64,000 bases of DNA from Bacteroidetes bacterium MedPE-SWsnd-G2 (lineage in GTDB: Bacteria; Bacteroidota; Bacteroidia; Flavobacteriales; Flavobacteriaceae): assembly GCA_001874335.1 (NCBI GenBank), contig MPDE01000009.1, forward strand, positions 1 to 64,000, given 5' to 3'. Below the pieces are notes generated by a model that saw nothing but the letters and a program-made list of their open reading frames with translations, was not told the origin of the DNA and did not search any database. How positions within the stretch are numbered: the stretch's first letter is position 1; the number at the start of each line of letters is the position of its first letter. The position numbers were made by a program, and so were the translations under genes. This document shows positions 48,129-56,512 of the stretch, in pieces.

Positions 48129-48911
48129 ATGAAATACACACTCCTACTAATATTATTTTGTTTTTTATCCTTTACAAGTATTGCTCAAGAAAGCTCTCTT
48201 ATAAAAGGTACTGTAATTAGTACGAGTACAACAAATCCATTAGAAAAGGTAAATATTGTAAACCTTAATAAGGTTATCGGAACTTCTACAAACGAAGAAG
48301 GGGTATTTGAAATTAAAGCCAGTGTCAATGACACGCTTCACTTTTCATACTTAGGTTATAAGTCTATCAAGGTTAGAGTTACTAATGACTGGTTAATGAT
48401 TAAAGACACCAAGATTGAAATGACCGAGTTGGCTTTAGCATTAGAAGAAGTAGTTGTAAATCAATTAAAGCTTACGGGCTATCTAGAGATTGATGTAAAA
48501 CAGGTACCAATAAAAACAAATTACAGATACAGTATTTCCGGGCTTACAAATCAAGGTTATGAATCTGGCACAAATGGGCCAAATGCCATAAATAAAGCCT
48601 TAGGTGCAATTTTTAATCCTGCAGATTTTCTTCATAATATGTTTGGCAAAAAACCAAATGAGCTTAAAAAGCTAAAGAAAATGAAAAAGGATGATGAAAT
48701 AAGAAACCTATTAGCATCTCGTTTTGATCGAGAAATGCTCATGGTATTACTTCAAGTTAACCGTGTGGATTTAGACGAAATAATTAGTCAGTGTAATTAT
48801 TCTAAAGATTTTATTCAAACCGCTAACGACCTTCAGGTCCTAGACGCTATTAACGAATGTTACGAAGAATACAAAGTATTGGCTAGAAGCCGTCGCTCAA
48901 ACAAAATTTAA
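48129..48911 (+). CDS. Secreted protein with carboxypeptidase-type regulatory domain
   Basis: 260 residues. A signal peptide (1-20, ending S-I-A-Q) precedes a CarboxypepD_reg-like beta domain (about 22-110: L-I-K-G-T-V-I-S, P-L-E-K-V-N-I-V-N, N-E-E-G-V-F-E-I, F-S-Y-L-G-Y-K-S). A more helical, basic C-terminal part (about 110-260) follows with no recognised domain. Such domains also occur at the front of TonB receptors, but no barrel is present here. Likely periplasmic or outer-membrane associated; role unknown. Its stop codon overlaps that of the convergent SRPBCC gene in a shared TTAA. Confidence 0.85.
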   Translation: MKYTLLLILFCFLSFTSIAQESSLIKGTVISTSTTNPLEKVNIVNLNKVIGTSTNEEGVFEIKASVNDTLHFSYLGYKSIKVRVTNDWLMIKDTKIEMTELALALEEVVVNQLKLTGYLEIDVKQVPIKTNYRYSISGLTNQGYESGTNGPNAINKALGAIFNPADFLHNMFGKKPNELKKLKKMKKDDEIRNLLASRFDREMLMVLLQVNRVDLDEIISQCNYSKDFIQTANDLQVLDAINECYEEYKVLARSRRSNKI

Positions 48912-49438
48912 TTTTGCTCTAAAATAGATTTTAATTTCTCAAGACCTTCCTCAAAATCATTTCCTACTGCTTTTTCAAAATTCATAAAAAGCATTAGTAT
49001 ATTCATAGGTGGGTTGTTTACACCCGTAAATCCCCATTCGACAGTGGTTTTTCCATCCTCTGTGCTATTGAGGTAAAAGAAGCCCTCAGATTCAGACTTC
49101 CATGGTTTAAAAAACCGAAGTTTTGTTTGAATGCTCTCATTTTCAACCAAACCAACTAATTCTTGCTCTCCTTGACCAACCTCTTTATTTCCTTCCCATT
49201 TAGCGATAAAACCAATCGCGCCATCCTCACCAACATAATCTTGTTTCATATTAGGATCTTTCTGTTTCCAAGGTGACCACAGATCTTGATTTTTTATCAT
49301 TTTCAAGTAATCAAAAACCTCTTCAATAGGTTTTTTAATAGTAACCGATCGTTTAACAATATAAGTTTTAGGTAGAACCAAAGTTAATAGACCAATAAAC
49401 ACAATAAGGGCTAAACAGATGTATAAAAAAGTTTCCAT
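48908..49438 (-). CDS. SRPBCC (START-like) family protein with N-terminal membrane anchor
   Basis: 176 residues. A single N-terminal helix (about 3-22) is followed by a helix-grip domain: V-K-R-S-V-T-I-K-K-P-I-E-E-V-F-D-Y-L opens it, W-S-P-W-K-Q-K-D-P-N and G-A-I-G-F-I-A-K-W-E-G lie in the middle, V-E-W-G-F-T-G near 130 and a long last helix ends it. Members bind hydrophobic ligands in a deep pocket; the ligand here is unknown. Confidence 0.88.
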   Translation of the reverse strand: METFLYICLALIVFIGLLTLVLPKTYIVKRSVTIKKPIEEVFDYLKMIKNQDLWSPWKQKDPNMKQDYVGEDGAIGFIAKWEGNKEVGQGEQELVGLVENESIQTKLRFFKPWKSESEGFFYLNSTEDGKTTVEWGFTGVNNPPMNILMLFMNFEKAVGNDFEEGLEKLKSILEQN

Positions 49439-49462
49439 TTGAATTTGATTTATAATTACAAG

Positions 49463-50125
49463 TTACATTTTTTTCGTTTCATAAAAACGCTTAACGATAT
49501 CCTCTTGGCTTTTTAAGGTCTTTAAGCACCAATCCAAACGCAGTGCATTTTGCTCTTCTAAAGACAACTGCCAGTTGACATCAGAACGTCTCAATTTAGC
49601 GGTCACTTGTTGCAATATAATTGCCGCAGATACCGATATATTTAAGCTTTCGGTAAATCCAACCATTGGTATTTTCAAAAAACTATCTGCTTCCTTTAAT
49701 ACTTCTTGAGACAAGCCTTCGGTCTCTCGACCAAAAAAGAAACACGATTTTTTAGTAAAATCAAAATCTTGTAATTCTGAATCTTGCTCATGAGGCGTTG
49801 TAGCTACTATTTGATATCCATCAGCCTTCAAAGTTTTTATACATTGTTTGACAGATGAAAACCGATTTAAATCAACCCACTTTTGAGCTCCCATTGCAAT
49901 TTCTCTGTCAATGCTTTTAGAATTTACTTCTTCAACTATATTCACTTCCTGTATTCCAAAAACATCACAACTTCTCATTACCGCACTCGTATTATGTAAT
50001 TGATATACATCTTCTGTAGCCACCGTAAAATGTTTAGTTCTTTGAATTAATACAGTATCAAAACGTTCTTTTCTATTAGGTGTTAGAAAGGATTCTAAAT
50101 GTGCTAATAATTCTAAATCTACCAT
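49463..50125 (-). CDS. TrmH/SpoU-family RNA 2'-O-methyltransferase
   Basis: Probably methylates the ribose of G18 in tRNAs (TrmH type). 220 residues with the three SPOUT motifs: N-T-S-A-V-M-R-S-C-D-V-F-G (about 43-55), F-F-G-R-E-T-E-G-L-S (about 130-139) and the knot M-V-G-F-T-E-S-L-N-I-S-V-S-A-A. The extra C-terminal helices and the length match TrmH rather than the rRNA enzyme RlmB. Substrate identity is a family-level inference. Confidence 0.9.
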   Translation of the reverse strand: MVDLELLAHLESFLTPNRKERFDTVLIQRTKHFTVATEDVYQLHNTSAVMRSCDVFGIQEVNIVEEVNSKSIDREIAMGAQKWVDLNRFSSVKQCIKTLKADGYQIVATTPHEQDSELQDFDFTKKSCFFFGRETEGLSQEVLKEADSFLKIPMVGFTESLNISVSAAIILQQVTAKLRRSDVNWQLSLEEQNALRLDWCLKTLKSQEDIVKRFYETKKM

Positions 50126-50174
50126 GAAAATAATTTAATCATCAAATATAAATTTAAAATACTAAATTCACCTT

Positions 50175-50855
50175 ATGAAACACCTTGTAGTATTGTCTGG
50201 CGCTGGTATAAGTGCCGAAAGCGGAATTAAAACTTTTAGAGATGCCAATGGCCTTTGGGAAGGTCATGATGTTATGGAAGTCGCAACTCCTGAAGGATTT
50301 GATCATAACCCTAATTTGGTTTTAGAATTTTATAATCAAAGACGACGTCAATTATTAGAAGCAAAACCAAATTCTGCTCATTTTGATTTAGCCGAGTTGG
50401 AACAACATTACCGTGTTAGCATAATAACCCAAAACGTAGACGATTTACATGAACGTGCAGGCAGCACTAACGTTTATCATTTGCATGGCGAATTATTAAA
50501 ATCTCGCAGTTCAAATGGCTCATCTTATATTGAAACCTGTTTAACTGATATAAACTTAGGAGATACAACACCAGATGGTTTTCAAAAAAGACCGCATATT
50601 GTTTGGTTTGGAGAAGATGTGCCAATGATGGATGAAGCCATTGCGCTATGCGAGACTGCAGATATCTTATTAATTATTGGCACCTCATTGCAAGTGTATC
50701 CTGCAGCGGGATTAATGCATTACGCACCTTCAAGCGCTGTAACATACTATATTGATCCGAAACCAAATATTGCTGGGAATTCAAATATTAATGTCATTAC
50801 CCAAAATGCAACAGAAGGCATGAAAACATTACAAACGCAATTGCTAAAGAATTAA
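50175..50855 (+). CDS. cobB: Sirtuin NAD-dependent deacylase lacking the zinc cysteines
   Basis: Removes acyl groups from lysines using NAD+. 226 residues: G-A-G-I-S (9-13), F-R-D (21-23), Q-N-V-D (86-89) and catalytic His104 in H-L-H-G-E-L. F-Y-N-Q-R carries Tyr53 and Arg56, the pair that in CobB and SIRT5 selects succinyl/malonyl-lysine. The small zinc domain is odd: only Cys122 lies between the catalytic His and the W-F-G-E segment, so the usual four-cysteine site is absent. Its 3' end overlaps the convergent glycosyltransferase gene by four bases. Confidence 0.93.
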   Translation: MKHLVVLSGAGISAESGIKTFRDANGLWEGHDVMEVATPEGFDHNPNLVLEFYNQRRRQLLEAKPNSAHFDLAELEQHYRVSIITQNVDDLHERAGSTNVYHLHGELLKSRSSNGSSYIETCLTDINLGDTTPDGFQKRPHIVWFGEDVPMMDEAIALCETADILLIIGTSLQVYPAAGLMHYAPSSAVTYYIDPKPNIAGNSNINVITQNATEGMKTLQTQLLKN

Positions 50856-52093
50856 TCCTTTTTGTTTTTTAGTTCAATCCAACGGGACATAAATTTTGTG
50901 CTTTGTAGCGCATGATGTTGTAGCATTATTCCAGTGAAATTAGAATTTCTATGTGCTTGTAAATTGGATATAATATTATCAAGACTATTCCAAAATTCAG
51001 ATTTAAAATCAACATAACTAAAGCGTTCCTTCACTGCTGAAAAGCCATTAACTTGAAACTGCTTCCACTCCTCTTCATTTTGATATAAACGCACTGCAAA
51101 TTCTGCAAAAGCCAAAGCATCATTAGTAATTGGACCATTTGCCGGCATATTTCCAAACATACCTTCAGCAGCTATCTCACTCATCACACAAGGCGTTCCG
51201 TTTTGCATCGCATCAATTAACTTTCCTTTCAAACCTGCTCCAGTAAGTAAAGGCGCTAAACATAGTCTTGCCTTTTGCATCACTATATTAACGTCTTCAG
51301 CAAATCCTTTTATAAAAAACCGCTCTTTCTCCTGGTTTAATTGCTGCACTTTTTGAGAGCTATAAGCACCATAAACATGCATCTCTGCCTTGGGCAACTG
51401 CTTTTTAATTAGTGGCCAAATAGTTGTCTTTAGATAGAGTACAGCTTGAAAATTTGGTTCATGGATAAAATTACCAATGGTCACAAAATGTTGGCGATTA
51501 GTGAAACTAGGCAATTGTTGAACATCAACATTTTTAATACCATCCAACAAAAAAGGCAAATACAATAAAATATGCTTAGGAATACTAAATTTTGACTGCA
51601 ATAATTCCATTTCGAATTCTGAAATTATCAAACTTAAATCGCATCTATAAATACTTGCAATCTCACGTTTGGCAATTTCATTGTACAAATAAGAATCATC
51701 AAAATCTTGTTGTTCTTTTTTAGCTACAATTCGGCCTTTACGAAGAAAATGTAAATCCTCAGTGTCCAATATTTTAAGCGCATCGGGCACTTGCTCACTA
51801 ACCCTCCAGCCAAATTGTTCCTCGGTCATAAACCGATCAAACATCACTACATCTGGGGAAAGTTCTTTAATAAAATCATCAAAACTACTGGAGTTGAGTT
51901 CAATAAATTTAGACTCAACTCCAATACCTAATAAATTTGCCGAATTTTCTGTTTTGCCACAGCTACTGGCAAAAATTATGTGATAGTGTTCTTCCTTAAA
52001 AAGTTGTATTAATTGTAGCATTCTACTACCTGCAGCAGAAGATCTTGGTTCAGGCCAAACCGAACCAATAATTAATAGCTTTTTAGAAGACAA
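50852..52093 (-). CDS. Glycosyltransferase (GT4-like fold)
   Basis: 413 residues, no membrane helix. The N-terminal Rossmann-like part shows L-I-I-G-S-V-W-P-E-P-R-S-S-A-A-G-S-R and L-D-T-E-D-L-H-F-L. The C-terminal part has G-N-F-I-H-E-P-N, K-G-F-A-E-D-V and G-A-G-L-K-G-K-L-I-D-A-M-Q-N-G-T-P, as in GT4/GT1-type nucleotide-sugar transferases. Sugar donor and acceptor are unknown, and it is not inside a polysaccharide gene cluster. Only two bases separate it from the upstream haem-binding protein gene on the same strand, so they are probably co-transcribed. Confidence 0.85.
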   Translation of the reverse strand: MSSKKLLIIGSVWPEPRSSAAGSRMLQLIQLFKEEHYHIIFASSCGKTENSANLLGIGVESKFIELNSSSFDDFIKELSPDVVMFDRFMTEEQFGWRVSEQVPDALKILDTEDLHFLRKGRIVAKKEQQDFDDSYLYNEIAKREIASIYRCDLSLIISEFEMELLQSKFSIPKHILLYLPFLLDGIKNVDVQQLPSFTNRQHFVTIGNFIHEPNFQAVLYLKTTIWPLIKKQLPKAEMHVYGAYSSQKVQQLNQEKERFFIKGFAEDVNIVMQKARLCLAPLLTGAGLKGKLIDAMQNGTPCVMSEIAAEGMFGNMPANGPITNDALAFAEFAVRLYQNEEEWKQFQVNGFSAVKERFSYVDFKSEFWNSLDNIISNLQAHRNSNFTGIMLQHHALQSTKFMSRWIELKNKKD

Positions 52094-52095
52094 TT

Positions 52096-52569
52096 TTACT
52101 CTGGTTTAGATTGTAACGAATATTTGAATCTTACGCTTTCTGCCCATTTCACCATACTTTCAATTTGCTCGTCAGTGTATTTCGCATCAGAGTGTGTCCA
52201 TGTATAAGAATTTAAAGGCATTTCTCTTTCTTCAACCAGCTCAATCACTTCTTCTAATTTGTGATCTTTTCGTTTTACTGAATACGCATCCCATTTTGAC
52301 ACATTCAACTCAGATTTACCGTGTTTTACGTGATCTGCCATCCAGTAATTTACTGGTGTAATTGAGCTATACCAAGGGTATCTCGTCACATCACTATGAC
52401 AATCAAAACAAGTTTCTTTAAGTAAAATTTTCACGTCTTCCGGCGGATTTGTATCCGCTAAAAATGGTTCAAGACTAGACAACTCTCCAGAGTTTTTTTC
52501 AGGGCCAAAAAATTGAGCAATTATAAATACTACTAAAAGTCCTAATAAGAGTTTTTTGATAAGCTTCAT
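52096..52569 (-). CDS. Haem-binding domain protein with single CxxCH motif
   Basis: 157 residues. An N-terminal helix (about 6-21) anchors or exports the protein. Then C54-F-D-C57-H58 is a c-type haem attachment motif, within E-T-C-F-D-C-H-S-D-V-T-R-Y-P-W-Y, typical of the short Bacteroidota haem-binding domain family (Haem_bd). E-R-E-M-P-L-N-S-Y with a Met may supply the second axial ligand. Probably periplasmic electron transfer; partner unknown. First gene of a pair with the glycosyltransferase. Confidence 0.9.
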   Translation of the reverse strand: MKLIKKLLLGLLVVFIIAQFFGPEKNSGELSSLEPFLADTNPPEDVKILLKETCFDCHSDVTRYPWYSSITPVNYWMADHVKHGKSELNVSKWDAYSVKRKDHKLEEVIELVEEREMPLNSYTWTHSDAKYTDEQIESMVKWAESVRFKYSLQSKPE

Positions 52570-52576
52570 TTTTTAA

Positions 52577-52584
52577 TATTTTTG
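52577..52584 (+). promoter_or_regulatory. -7 element of the HEAT-like gene
   Basis: TATTTTTG lies 24 bases before the GTG at 52609 in the 39-base gap to the divergent haem-binding gene, and supports transcription starting ahead of that GTG. Confidence 0.45.
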
Positions 52585-52608
52585 ATAATCAAAAATAAAC
52601 AATAATTA

Positions 52609-53187
52609 GTGACTTCAGAAGCTTTATACAAGGAATTAAACTATGTCAATCATTCGAGAGAAAACAGGATGAAATATGCACAAATGCTCATCAAAGATCA
52701 GAGTTTAATACCTCAAATTCTTGACATTCTTTTTACTGTTGACGATAAGATATCCTGTCGTGCCGCCTGGGTTCTTGAATTTATGTGCAATGAAAACCTT
52801 GAAGCTATAATTCCTTATTTAGACAGGTTTACTGCGCAAATGAAAACGGTACATTTAGATTCTGCAGTGAGACCTGTTGCCAAAATATGCGAGTATCTGG
52901 TAACGGCTAATTATGGAAAACAAGAATCCGAAATAAGAAAGGCACTAACAAACAGCCATAAAGAACTTATGATTGAAGTTTGTTTTGATTATATGATAAA
53001 TGACGAGAAAATTGCACCTAAAGCATACGCCATGAATTCGCTTTATTTATTAGGTACAGAATACAATTGGATTCATCCAGAATTAATTACAATTTTAGAA
53101 CGGGATTACGCCAATCAAAGTGCTGGATACAAAGCACGTGCTCGAAAAATAATTACAAAAATTAATAAGGCTAAGTCAAAATCATAA
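52609..53187 (+). CDS. HEAT-like helical protein upstream of purB
   Basis: 192 residues, soluble, mostly alpha-helical. The pattern I-P-Q-I-L-D-I-L-F, then D-K-I-S-C-R-A-A-W-V-L-E-F and H-K-E-L-M-I-E-V-C-F-D-Y-M looks like a short HEAT or armadillo solenoid. The best start is the GTG at 52609 (M-T-S-E-A-L-Y); the first later ATG would cut a helix. I recall homologues being labelled adenylosuccinate lyase because they neighbour purB, but no lyase motif is present. It has its own -7 box and purB has another, so co-transcription is not certain. Function unknown. Confidence 0.8.
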   Translation: MTSEALYKELNYVNHSRENRMKYAQMLIKDQSLIPQILDILFTVDDKISCRAAWVLEFMCNENLEAIIPYLDRFTAQMKTVHLDSAVRPVAKICEYLVTANYGKQESEIRKALTNSHKELMIEVCFDYMINDEKIAPKAYAMNSLYLLGTEYNWIHPELITILERDYANQSAGYKARARKIITKINKAKSKS

Positions 53188-53268
53188 GTGTACAAGTAAG
53201 ATAAGCTATGGAAAAAGGAGGCTTAAAATGAAGTCTATTTTAAGGACACAAATTCGTGCCTAATTGCC

Positions 53269-53276
53269 TATCTTTG
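53269..53276 (+). promoter_or_regulatory. -7 element of purB
   Basis: TATCTTTG, a full consensus match, lies 28 bases before the purB ATG, followed by an A-rich leader. No good -33 is seen. Confidence 0.45.
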
Positions 53277-53304
53277 GGGCTTCAAAAAAAACAACACAAC
53301 AAAC

Positions 53305-54648
53305 ATGTTACTAACAGAATTAAATGCCATCTCCCCTATTGATGGTCGATATAGAGGAAAAGCTGAAGATTTGGCTTTATATTTTTCGGAAGAAGCTTTA
53401 ATCAAATACAGGGTTTTAGTTGAAATCGAATATTTTATTGCTCTTTGTGAGATTCCTTTACCACAACTTGAAACCTTTAATAGTGCATTATACCCAGAAT
53501 TAAGAAAAATATATTCTGAATTTAATGCTGAGGATGCTAAAGCTATAAAATCTATCGAAAGCATTACAAACCATGATGTGAAGGCAGTAGAATATTTTAT
53601 CAAAGAAAAATTTGATGCTTTAAACATTTCAGAATTTAAAGAATTTATCCATTTTGGATTAACCTCTCAAGACATCAATAATACTGCAGTGCCATTAAGT
53701 ATTAAAGATGCCATGTCTTCGGTATATTTTAAAAACTTAGAAGAGGTTGTTTCTAAATTGAAAGAGTTATCTAACGATTGGGCATCAATTTCTATGTTGG
53801 CAAGAACGCATGGACAACCAGCATCTCCAACACGTTTAGGGAAAGAAATTCAAGTATTTGTAACTCGTATTGAAGAACAATTAAAAGGGTTAAAACAAAT
53901 TCCTAATGCGGCTAAATTTGGTGGCGCAACAGGAAACTACAATGCGCACAAAGTAGCATACCCAAATATCGATTGGAAAGCATTTGGGAGTTCTTTTGTA
54001 GAAAACACTTTAGGATTGTATCACTCATTCCCTACTACACAAATTGAGCATTATGATCACATGGCGGCTTTATTTGATGGATTGAAACGTATCAATACTA
54101 TTATTTTAGATTTAGATAAAGACATTTGGACTTACGTCTCTATGGATTATTTTAAACAAAAAATTAAAAAGGGTGAAGTTGGAAGTTCTGCAATGCCTCA
54201 TAAAGTAAACCCTATTGATTTTGAAAACTCTGAAGGAAACTTAGGTCTTGCGAATGCTATTTTCGAACATTTATCAGCTAAACTTCCTGTTTCAAGATTA
54301 CAACGTGATTTGACAGATAGTACAGTATTAAGAAACGTAGGTGTACCATTTGGACACACTATAATTGGATTTAAATCTACACTAAAGGGGCTTAACAAAT
54401 TACTTTTAAACGAAAGTAAATTTGCTGAAGATTTAGAAAAAAATTGGGCTGTAGTCGCGGAAGCTATTCAAACTATTTTAAGACGAGAAGCTTATCCTAA
54501 TCCATATGAAGCCTTGAAAGGATTAACAAGAACCAATGAAGCCATTACACAAACTTCTATTTCAAATTTTATTGATACCTTAGAGGTGAGTGATGACATC
54601 AAATCAGAATTAAAACAAATTACTCCTGACAACTATACAGGTATATAA
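53305..54648 (+). CDS. purB: Adenylosuccinate lyase
   Basis: Works twice in purine synthesis: splits SAICAR to AICAR and adenylosuccinate to AMP, releasing fumarate each time. 447 residues. N-A-I-S-P-I-D-G-R-Y is the N-terminal signature of the longer PurB type, T-S-Q-D-I-N-N-T and A-R-T-H-G-Q-P-A-S-P line the active site, and the fumarate-lyase signature G-S-S-A-M-P-H-K-V-N-P is at 293-303 with the catalytic loop Ser. The small membrane protein gene starts six bases later and may be co-transcribed. Confidence 0.98.
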   Translation: MLLTELNAISPIDGRYRGKAEDLALYFSEEALIKYRVLVEIEYFIALCEIPLPQLETFNSALYPELRKIYSEFNAEDAKAIKSIESITNHDVKAVEYFIKEKFDALNISEFKEFIHFGLTSQDINNTAVPLSIKDAMSSVYFKNLEEVVSKLKELSNDWASISMLARTHGQPASPTRLGKEIQVFVTRIEEQLKGLKQIPNAAKFGGATGNYNAHKVAYPNIDWKAFGSSFVENTLGLYHSFPTTQIEHYDHMAALFDGLKRINTIILDLDKDIWTYVSMDYFKQKIKKGEVGSSAMPHKVNPIDFENSEGNLGLANAIFEHLSAKLPVSRLQRDLTDSTVLRNVGVPFGHTIIGFKSTLKGLNKLLLNESKFAEDLEKNWAVVAEAIQTILRREAYPNPYEALKGLTRTNEAITQTSISNFIDTLEVSDDIKSELKQITPDNYTGI

Positions 54649-54654
54649 TACTTC

Positions 54655-54861
54655 ATGGATATAAACAAAAAAGCAATATTATCCTCTGCCGTCCTAACCA
54701 TTTCATTTGTTGTATTTGGGGCATTAGATTTATTAGAAAATTTATTAATTAAAATTTTCATGATTGGCGGCTTGATAGTATTTGTGCTTTTTGCAATAAA
54801 TATGCTTATCCATAATAAAGAAAAAGATCGCCTTGAATCTAAAAATTCAGGCGATCTTTAA
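54655..54861 (+). CDS. Small two-helix membrane protein
   Basis: 68 residues with two hydrophobic helices (about 8-26 and 31-51) and a charged C-terminal tail N-K-E-K-D-R-L-E-S-K. No family recognised. It starts six bases after the purB stop. Its last codons are embedded in a terminator stem, which supports it as the final gene of that transcript. Confidence 0.6.
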   Translation: MDINKKAILSSAVLTISFVVFGALDLLENLLIKIFMIGGLIVFVLFAINMLIHNKEKDRLESKNSGDL

Positions 54862-54866
54862 TTTTA
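54823..54866. terminator. Terminator overlapping the end of the small membrane protein gene
   Basis: AAAGATCGCC (54823-54832) pairs with 54850-54859, extended by four more pairs past one bulged T, with an 8-base loop. It serves the purB side and, with the A-run on its left, may also stop the convergent DUF4252 operon. Confidence 0.7.
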
Positions 54867-54881
54867 TATTTTAGTTTATTT

Positions 54882-55433
54882 CTATTTAAAGAAATCTGTA
54901 AACTGACTTATTTGAGAATCACTAAAATCGGCATTTTCCATTGCTGAAGCCAAATCCATTATTTTTTTGGCATTCATATTACTCCCTAGTATTCTTACAA
55001 TTGCAAAGCCTTTATCATTTGCATTTCCAAAAAGAATAAATTCATCTATACTTCCGTTTTTCTCTAAGTATTTAAAGACAAATTTACCATCAGTACTATT
55101 GCCTCCGCGCATTAACTCACTATATTTCTTGTCTTTCAATAGCGTTTGTACTTGGCTTAATTCTTTTTTATAATCTTCAGTTTCACTTTTGCCTTCATCA
55201 AATCTATAAGCCAACATATTTAATTTGTTTATTGACTCGTAAGCCTGCTTTTGATCTTCGGTAAGCGTTGTTTCGTCAATATCCAAAATACTTGTAGGTA
55301 TATCTAAACTCACAAAGTCAGGTTGCTCTTGATGATCTACAAAATAGGTCTGCAATGACATATTTTGGTTGCAACTCATTGCGAGAGCAACCAAAATAAT
55401 CATCATAACTGTGTTTTTGATTAATGACAACAT
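54882..55433 (-). CDS. DUF4252 lipoprotein
   Basis: 183 residues. A signal peptide with lipobox Cys21 (A-L-A-M-S-C-N-Q-N) precedes a domain resembling its neighbour: K-K-E-L-S-Q-V-Q-T-L-L-K-D-K-K-Y-S-E-L-M-R, then K-F-V-F-K-Y-L and I-D-E-F-I-L-F-G. This is the DUF4252 pattern of Bacteroidota. Last gene of a four-gene run, three bases after the other DUF4252 gene. Function unknown; the sigma-factor context suggests an envelope-stress role. Confidence 0.82.
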   Translation of the reverse strand: MLSLIKNTVMMIILVALAMSCNQNMSLQTYFVDHQEQPDFVSLDIPTSILDIDETTLTEDQKQAYESINKLNMLAYRFDEGKSETEDYKKELSQVQTLLKDKKYSELMRGGNSTDGKFVFKYLEKNGSIDEFILFGNANDKGFAIVRILGSNMNAKKIMDLASAMENADFSDSQISQFTDFFK

Positions 55434-55436
55434 CTG

Positions 55437-56012
55437 TTAGTTTTGTTTTGCTTGTCCTGCTTTCTCAAGGTGCTCTCCACCTGGCATATCCATACTATTA
55501 GTAAGCTTTGCTATTTGCTTTAAATCGATATCTCCTGTAAGAGATAATAGTACGGTTTCAAACTCTCTTTTTTGACCATTAATAGTAATATCTTGTTCTT
55601 TAGTAATTTCTTTTAAACCACTTACTACCATTAATAATTCTTTTACGTGATTATCACTTTTACCTTCTTTAACGTAAAACTTAATAGTTTGATCACCGTC
55701 TTTGATTCTCATCAATTCTTCTAATCTATTATTATTAAGATATTTGTTTACGCTCTTCATCATTTCTGAAGATATATCTTCTAAATCTGTAGTTAACACC
55801 TTTAAACTTGTTATCGATTTAGCCATATCTACCATTTCTTGAGCTTCTGGGTCGTCAACATTAATTTGCATGTCCACAAGCATGTTGAACATTTTTTGGT
55901 TAACGACAATAGACGTTACCCCTTCCATATCTTCAAACTTATCAAAGATACTTTGACCAAACCCCATTAAAGGCATTACTATTACTGCTAGTATTAAAAT
56001 TGCTTTTTTCAT
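55437..56012 (-). CDS. DUF4252 secreted protein
   Basis: 191 residues. Signal peptide 1-20 (L-M-G-F-G-Q), then F-D-K-F-E-D-M-E-G-V-T-S-I-V-V-N-Q-K-M-F, a helix, S-L-K-V-L-T-T-D, L-M-R-I-K-D-G-D-Q-T-I-K-F-Y-V-K and L-S-L-T-G-D-I-D, all typical of DUF4252. It has no lipobox, unlike its paralogue, so one product would be soluble in the periplasm and the other membrane-anchored. It starts 11 bases after the anti-sigma-like gene. Confidence 0.87.
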   Translation of the reverse strand: MKKAILILAVIVMPLMGFGQSIFDKFEDMEGVTSIVVNQKMFNMLVDMQINVDDPEAQEMVDMAKSITSLKVLTTDLEDISSEMMKSVNKYLNNNRLEELMRIKDGDQTIKFYVKEGKSDNHVKELLMVVSGLKEITKEQDITINGQKREFETVLLSLTGDIDLKQIAKLTNSMDMPGGEHLEKAGQAKQN

Positions 56013-56023
56013 CTGTTTTTGAT

Positions 56024-56512
56024 TTACTTTTTACTTGATTTTTTTAAAATTTTCTTGGTTGATTTCGATATTTCGTTCACTTGATCTACTTTATCTGATG
56101 CCTTTTGAAATTGGAAGGCAGCTAAGCCCAATGTTCTCATATTGTCTTGCCCTCTGTTAAACTTTGAAGACACCAAATTTAAAGCCTCCTTAGTTTGGTT
56201 ATACACAGCCAACTGATCTGCTGTAGGCTCGGTTGGGCGATTCACAAATTTGAACAATCCAAACATTACTACTAATACTGCTGCAACCGAAATCCATTGA
56301 TAAATATGGCTTTTCCTAGGTTTTAATGGAACGGTTTTGGTATAAGCCTCTTGCTTAGTATTATTAAAATATTGAAACATCATTTTATAAGATTCTAAAT
56401 GTGCTGGAACCTCATTGTTGGCGAAGTAAGTGCGTAATTGCTCTTCTTCTTTAATGGATGTTTCTCCATTATCGTACTTTTCTAAAAGTGTATCTAAATT
56501 ATTTAATACCAT
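56024..56512 (-). CDS. Putative anti-sigma factor (single membrane helix)
   Basis: 162 residues. A cytosolic N-terminal part (1-70), including Y-D-N-G-E-T-S-I-K-E-E-E-Q-L-R-T-Y-F as often seen in Bacteroidota anti-sigma proteins, is followed by one membrane helix (about 71-87) and a periplasmic, lysine-rich tail. It overlaps the ECF sigma gene by 14 bases, so translation is coupled. No zinc-binding HxxxCxxC motif is present, so the inhibition mode would differ from classical ZAS proteins. Assignment rests on context and layout. Confidence 0.72.
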   Translation of the reverse strand: MVLNNLDTLLEKYDNGETSIKEEEQLRTYFANNEVPAHLESYKMMFQYFNNTKQEAYTKTVPLKPRKSHIYQWISVAAVLVVMFGLFKFVNRPTEPTADQLAVYNQTKEALNLVSSKFNRGQDNMRTLGLAAFQFQKASDKVDQVNEISKSTKKILKKSSKK

